This document shows positions 60,050 through 64,000 of a stretch of DNA of 64,000 nucleotides, one piece after another. Under the pieces are notes generated by a model that did not search any database, was not told the origin of the DNA, and saw nothing but the letters and a program-made list of their open reading frames with translations. Location: assembly GCF_042887685.1 (NCBI RefSeq), contig NZ_JBHVOS010000017.1, forward strand, positions 1 through 64,000, read 5' to 3'. The stretch comes from Oerskovia sp042887685 (GTDB lineage Bacteria > Actinomycetota > Actinomycetes > Actinomycetales > Cellulomonadaceae). A program made the position numbers and the translations under genes. Every line of letters starts with the position of its first letter. Positions within the stretch are counted from its first letter, which is position 1.

Positions 60050-61458
60050 GCGGGGACTCCTGAGGTCTGGAGGGTGGTGGTGGAGGACGCGGGGGCCGGC
60101 CCGAGCAGGTGCGCAGCGGCCCATCGCAGCTCGGCGGCGATCCCGGCGACGAGCGGCTCGACGCCGCCCCCGCCGAGGGTGACGGACTCCCCCGCCGACG
60201 GTGACGCCCCCACCCCCCGACGGTGACCAGGATCGTCGCCGACGGTGACCGCCTCGCCCGCCGAGGGTGACGCATCGTCCGTCGACGGCGACGGGACCGG
60301 GGCGGGGAACGCGGGCGAGCCCGGTGGCAGCACGGCCCACGTGTACGTCTCGACGTCGAGGTGGGCCTCGTCGCCGTGCGGTGCCGCGCGCACGGCCGCG
60401 ACGGCGTCGCGCAGCACGTCGGTCGTCGCGGCCAGCGGCGGGGCCGGCTCGTGGTGCAGCGGCACGTGGAAGTGCACGCGCCACGGCCCCTCCCCCGGCA
60501 GGCCGGGCGCCTCGCCGTCGCCCAGGGCGTCGGGCAGGTCGTCGGCGGGCAGCACGTCGCCGCCCGGGGCGAGCTCGCGCACCTGGTGGATGTAGCGCTT
60601 CTCGACGAACTGCCCGACGGCGTCGCGCGCCCCCGGCGCGGACGGCTCGGCGAGGTGCAGCGCAGCCGAGGCCTGGACCTTGACCACGCGCAGCCCCGCC
60701 CCCGTGATCCGCGAGACGGCTGCGGCCGGGTCGGCGAACGAGACCGCGAGGTGGCACGTGTCGAGGCAGACGCCCACGAACGCGGGGTCGATGCCGCCGC
60801 CCGCCTGCTCACGGGTCGAGTGGTCGCCCGCCCCGTCGCCCCGCCCGTCGGCCGGCGTGAGCCGCGCCTCGAGCCAGGCCACGACGTCCTCGACGGTGTC
60901 GAGGACGCACCCGGGCTCGGGCTCGACCGCGACGCGCACGACCTTGCCCGTGCGGGCGGCGAGGTCGCGCAGGCCTGCGGAGAGGTCCTCGAACGCGCGC
61001 GTCGCCGCGGCGTCCTGCGCGGGCGACCACGCGACCCCGTCCGGCTCGCGCCATGCGAGCGGGAGCGTCGAGATCGACCCGTCCACGCCGTCGGGCAGGA
61101 GGGCCGCGAGGACCTCGGCGCACTCGAGCGTGTAGGCGAGCCGCTCGGCGTCGGCCCAGGTGGGCGAGTAGACGGCGAGCTTGACGACGTCGTCGTGGAA
61201 CCCGCCGTAGGGGAACGCGTTGAGCGTGTGCACCTGGAGGCCGTGCTCGTCGAGCGCGGCCCGCAGCCGGGCCATGTCCTCGGCCGCCCGCGGGGACGCC
61301 GAGAGCCGGTGCGCGAGCGACGCCGGCAGCCACAGCCCGACCCCGAGCACGTCGAGCCCCGCGGCCTCGCGCACGGGCCCGGCGTACCGGGCGAGCTGGT
61401 CGACCACGCCGTCGAGGTCCTCGGCGGGGTGGACGTTGGTGCAGTACGAGAGCTGCAT
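60046..61458 (-). CDS. eboE: EboE metabolite-traffic TIM-barrel protein, with 22-bp repeats inside
   Basis: A 470-residue xylose-isomerase-like TIM barrel of the EboE family: QLSYCTNVHPAEDLDGVVDQ, LQVHTLNAFPYGGFHD, VAVEPEPGCVLDTVEDVV, GVCLDTCHLAVSFADP, VVKVQASAALHL, HVPLHHEP and DVETYTW. Ebo proteins are needed for moving or processing secondary-metabolite precursors in cyanobacteria and others; the chemistry is unresolved. Residues about 389-429 are encoded by a 22-bp repeat array, giving ASPSAGEAVTVG and ASPSAGESVTLG. ATG 61458 overlaps the eboB stop (TGATG). Confidence 0.88.
   Translation of the reverse strand: MQLSYCTNVHPAEDLDGVVDQLARYAGPVREAAGLDVLGVGLWLPASLAHRLSASPRAAEDMARLRAALDEHGLQVHTLNAFPYGGFHDDVVKLAVYSPTWADAERLAYTLECAEVLAALLPDGVDGSISTLPLAWREPDGVAWSPAQDAAATRAFEDLSAGLRDLAARTGKVVRVAVEPEPGCVLDTVEDVVAWLEARLTPADGRGDGAGDHSTREQAGGGIDPAFVGVCLDTCHLAVSFADPAAAVSRITGAGLRVVKVQASAALHLAEPSAPGARDAVGQFVEKRYIHQVRELAPGGDVLPADDLPDALGDGEAPGLPGEGPWRVHFHVPLHHEPAPPLAATTDVLRDAVAAVRAAPHGDEAHLDVETYTWAVLPPGSPAFPAPVPSPSTDDASPSAGEAVTVGDDPGHRRGVGASPSAGESVTLGGGGVEPLVAGIAAELRWAAAHLLGPAPASSTTTLQTSGVPA
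60171..60292. repeat. 22-bp tandem repeat array inside eboE
   Basis: Units of CGCCGASGGTGAC start at 60171, 60193, 60215 (degenerate), 60237 and 60259, exactly 22 bases apart, with a decayed unit at 60280. Because 22 is not a multiple of three, successive units are read in different frames. Confidence 0.88.
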
Positions 61459-62336
61459 CAGACCCGTGCCCCGCGCAGCACCGAGCTGCCCTCGTAGCTC
61501 GCGGACGGTGCGGGCGCCTCGCCCTCGACGAACCCGGGCACGGGGTCGAGCAGCAGGTTCCCCGACTGCCCGTAGAACTCGACGGGGTTGCGCCACAGGA
61601 CCTTGTCGACCTCGTCGTCGCTGAACCCGGCCGCGAGCATGGCGCGCCCGGTCTTGAGCGTCTTGAGCGGGTCGGAGCGCCCCCAGTCCGCGGCGGAGTT
61701 GACGAGCACGCGCTCGGTGCCGTGCTCGAGCATGATCGCGACCATGCGGTGCTCGTCCATCTTGGTGTCGGGGTAGACCGAGAAGCCCATCCACGCCCCG
61801 GCGTCCTTGACGAGCGCGACGTTGGTCTCGTTGAGGTGGTCGACCACGACCATCCCGGGAGCGATCCCCGACTCGCGGACCACGTCGAGCGTGCGGCGCG
61901 TCCCGACGAGCTTGTCGCGGTGCGGGGTGTGGACCATGACGGGCAGCTCGGCGTCGATCGCCATCGCGAGCTGGCGCGTGAACGCGTCGTCCTCGGCGGG
62001 CGTCATGGAGTCGTAGCCGACCTCGCCGACCGCGACCACGCCGTCCTTGGCGAGGTAGCGCGGGATCTCGTCGAGCACCTCGGTGCAGCGCGGGTCGTTC
62101 GCCTCCTTGGGGTTGAGGGCGATGGTCGCGTGGTGGCGGATCCCGAACTGCGTGGCCCGGAACCGCTCCCACCCCAGCAGCGCGTCGAAGTAGTCGAGGA
62201 ACGACCCGACCGTCGTGCGGGGCTGCCCGAGCCAGAACGCGGGCTCCACGAGCGCGCGCACGCCCGCGGCGTACATGGCCTCGTAGTCGTCGGTCGTGCG
62301 GGAGGTCATGTGGATGTGGGGGTCGAAGATGCGCAT
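61458..62336 (-). CDS. eboB: TatD-family hydrolase (EboB-like)
   Basis: A 292-residue amidohydrolase-fold protein: metal ligands in FDPHIHMTSRTTDDY, GEVGYD, MVHTPHRDK, VVVDHLNETN, and the final VNSAADWGRSDPL aspartate motif. TatD relatives include DNases and metal-dependent hydrolases; in ebo clusters this gene is constant but its substrate is unknown. ATG 62336 overlaps the eboA stop by one base. In the classical order eboC (UbiA-type prenyltransferase) follows; here eboE follows directly. Confidence 0.85.
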   Translation of the reverse strand: MRIFDPHIHMTSRTTDDYEAMYAAGVRALVEPAFWLGQPRTTVGSFLDYFDALLGWERFRATQFGIRHHATIALNPKEANDPRCTEVLDEIPRYLAKDGVVAVGEVGYDSMTPAEDDAFTRQLAMAIDAELPVMVHTPHRDKLVGTRRTLDVVRESGIAPGMVVVDHLNETNVALVKDAGAWMGFSVYPDTKMDEHRMVAIMLEHGTERVLVNSAADWGRSDPLKTLKTGRAMLAAGFSDDEVDKVLWRNPVEFYGQSGNLLLDPVPGFVEGEAPAPSASYEGSSVLRGARV

Positions 62337-63076
62337 CAGGCGTCCTTGCTGTGGTTCGCGAGAGGGGTCGGGGGTGCGGGGGTGAGGTCGGGCGCGATGC
62401 GCGCGACGTCGTCGGGCACGACGCGGCCCGCCGCTCGGCGCTCGGCCGCGAAGTCGCGGGCCATGCGCGCGAGCTCGTCGTCGGCGCGCTCGTCGAGCCC
62501 GGCGACCGCGTCGAGGCTCACCCCCATGAACACGAGCTTGAGGACCGCGTGGCGCCACGCGTGGTCGTCGAGGTGCGCGGCCGCGAACGGCCCGACGGCC
62601 GCCGCCACGAGGCTCTGGTCGTTGGCGCGCAGGGCGTCGGCCGCGAGCGCCGTCCCGGCCGACGCGAGCGCCGGGGGCACGGTCCCGGCGAGGGTCAGCG
62701 CGTCGAGCCCGCGCAGCACGCCCCGCCGCTCGGGCGTGTCCCCGCGCTGGTAGGTCTCGGTGAGGCGAGCCGCGAGGGACTCGCCGTCTGCGGGCAGGGA
62801 TCCCGCGAGCGCCACGACGAGGCGGGCGCGGGCGGCGTCGTCGAGCGTCCCGTGCAGGACCCCGGCGGGGTCCAGGTCGGGGTCGAGGGACGTGCGTCCC
62901 ACGGACCGCCCGGCCCGTGCCAGGTGCCCGACGGCGGAGCCCGGGTCCGTGGCGACGTCGCCGCACGCCGTGGCCAGCCAGGCGGCCTGCTCGTCGGTGA
63001 GCAGGCCCGCGAGGGCGCCGGGATCGCCTGCGGTGGTGGGGCGGCCCGGTGCGTCGGTCAGGTCGGGGGTGGTCAT
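62336..63076 (-). CDS. eboA: EboA domain-containing protein
   Basis: A 246-residue helical protein of the EboA family, recognised by its position and by the repeated hydrophobic helices ending in HDAWRHAVLKLVFMGVSL-type sequence (residues about 176-192: DHAWRHAVLKLVFMGVS) and DELARMARDFAAERRAAGR. No catalytic motif known. ATG 63076 overlaps the preceding stop (ATGA). Assignment rests on this conserved segment plus the flanking TatD, EboE and EboF genes. Confidence 0.75.
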   Translation of the reverse strand: MTTPDLTDAPGRPTTAGDPGALAGLLTDEQAAWLATACGDVATDPGSAVGHLARAGRSVGRTSLDPDLDPAGVLHGTLDDAARARLVVALAGSLPADGESLAARLTETYQRGDTPERRGVLRGLDALTLAGTVPPALASAGTALAADALRANDQSLVAAAVGPFAAAHLDDHAWRHAVLKLVFMGVSLDAVAGLDERADDELARMARDFAAERRAAGRVVPDDVARIAPDLTPAPPTPLANHSKDA

Positions 63077-63993
63077 CGGAGTGCCTCCTGGGGTGTGGAT
63101 GCGGAACCTGCGGTGCTCTGGTGCCAGGCGGCCCAGGCGCCGGTCATCGCGGCCATGCTGCGGTGCGCGAGCCCGGGGGCGTCGTACGAGTGGCGGGGCA
63201 GCTCGACGGCCGCGACCCCCGTGTACCCGATCTCGCCGAGGGTGCCCAGGGCCAGCGCCAGGTCGAGCTCGCCGTCCCCGAAGGGCAGGTGCTCGTGCGC
63301 GGTGTGCCGCATGTCGTCGACCTGCACGTTCAGCAGGTGGGGGGCCGCGGCGAGCAGCGCACCGCGCACCCCGTCGGGCTCGACGACGACGCAGTGCCCC
63401 AGGTCGACCGTCACGCCGAGCGCGTCGGGAGCGCCGGCGTCCTCGCGCAGCCGCAGCGCGTCGGCGACGGTCTCGACGAGCATCCCGGGCTCGGGCTCGA
63501 GCGCGAGCCGGACACCGTGGTCACGTGCGTGGGCCACGACGCGCGGCGCCCGGGCGAGCAGACGCTCCCACCCTTGCTCCACCGTCGTGCCTGCGGGCAG
63601 GACGCCCGAGAAGAAGGAGACGCACTCGGCGCGCAGACCCGCCGCGACCTCGACCGCGCGGCACAGGAAGCGGACCCGGAGGTCGGCGAGGTCCGCGTCG
63701 GGGTCGAGGAACGTCGGGTGGTGCTTGCGGAACGGGTCGAGCAGGAAGCGCGTGCCCGTCTCCACGACCACGCGCATCCCCAGGTCGTCGAGACGTCGCC
63801 GCAGGCGAGCGACCTGCGCGTCGACGTCGTCCGCGAACGGGTCCAGGTGCGGGTGCCCGAGCGTCAGGGCCACCGCGCCGTACCCCTCGTACGCGAGGAC
63901 GTCGAGCGTCACGTCGAGCGGGTGGTCGGTGAAGCCGTTGGTGCCGTACCCGAGGGTGAACGGCATGCGGGGCTCGGGAGGCATGCGAGACAC
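63073..63993 (-). CDS. Sugar phosphate isomerase/epimerase-like TIM barrel (start uncertain at window edge)
   Basis: A protein of up to 306 residues of the xylose-isomerase-like TIM barrel family: YGTNGFTDHPLDVTLDVLAYEGYGAVAL, VVETGTRFLLDPFRKHHP, LALEPEPGMLVETVADAL, VTVDLGHCVVVEP, NVQVDDMRHTAHEHLPFGDG and GVAAVELPRHS. Glu, Asp and His of the metal site are visible. Candidate starts are GTG 63993, ATG 63984 and ATG 63966 (MPFTLGYG); the gene could extend past the window. First visible gene of the ebo operon, whose remaining members (eboC, eboD) may lie just outside. Confidence 0.8.
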   Translation of the reverse strand: MSRMPPEPRMPFTLGYGTNGFTDHPLDVTLDVLAYEGYGAVALTLGHPHLDPFADDVDAQVARLRRRLDDLGMRVVVETGTRFLLDPFRKHHPTFLDPDADLADLRVRFLCRAVEVAAGLRAECVSFFSGVLPAGTTVEQGWERLLARAPRVVAHARDHGVRLALEPEPGMLVETVADALRLREDAGAPDALGVTVDLGHCVVVEPDGVRGALLAAAPHLLNVQVDDMRHTAHEHLPFGDGELDLALALGTLGEIGYTGVAAVELPRHSYDAPGLAHRSMAAMTGAWAAWHQSTAGSASTPQEALR

Positions 63994-64000
63994 GGGAGGC

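Overview
The window is very GC-rich chromosomal DNA (roughly 70-75% G+C by eye) from an actinobacterium. Mycothiol synthesis (mshA), Lsr2, coenzyme F420 genes (cofD, cofC), a DUF3180/PH-domain/folate cluster and GTG-rich starts support this. Gene content and order look most like Micrococcales of the Cellulomonadaceae/Promicromonosporaceae type; the family-level placement is inference. No rRNA, tRNA, IS element or CRISPR array was seen.

Left half (0-26 kb). gpmA, an F420-type nitroreductase-like gene, mshA, a lactonase and lsr2 come first. A long minus-strand biosynthetic block follows, tightly packed and often with stop/start overlaps. In transcription order it is dacB, a DUF2342 zincin, tilS, hpt, ftsH, folE, folP, a giant folB-folK fusion, DUF3180, two bacterial-PH proteins, a Rossmann/DUF2520 protein, panC, panD, nadB, nadC and lysS. 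Cell-wall trimming, tRNA-Ile modification, purine salvage, protein quality control, folate, pantothenate and NAD synthesis are therefore linked.

Middle (26-55.5 kb). ppa faces a secreted NlpC/P60 hydrolase across a perfect 40-bp palindromic terminator. metY-metX, a mycothiol-type DinB protein, cofD-cofC, GNAT, a nitroreductase, an APC permease, a 1005-residue FAD/Fe-S oxidase, a RibD-like reductase, a DIP1984 protein, a YhgE/Pip membrane protein with a degenerate ABC ATPase, an epimerase, OsmC, a lipoprotein, YbjQ and a CtpF-like P-type ATPase follow. A secreted I36/crystallin-like protein is divergent from a large secreted subtilisin.

Right end (55.5-64 kb). A single low-GC (about 50%) gene at 55.83-58.61 kb encodes a SIR2-like domain fused to a STAND-type ATPase and a helical C-terminus. 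It is a candidate anti-phage effector gained by transfer. It abuts a minus-strand ebo-type operon (TIM-barrel protein, eboA, TatD/eboB, eboE, eboF) that runs off the window.

The most unusual structure is a family of tandem repeats with an exact 22-bp period (core GTCACCSTCGGC). They occur between nadB and nadC, between the DUF2342 gene and dacB, inside the eboE coding sequence, and as a two-unit trace inside cofC. A second dispersed motif, CAGGACGAGCGTGG, occurs in three intergenic regions, one of them at the left edge of the low-GC island.
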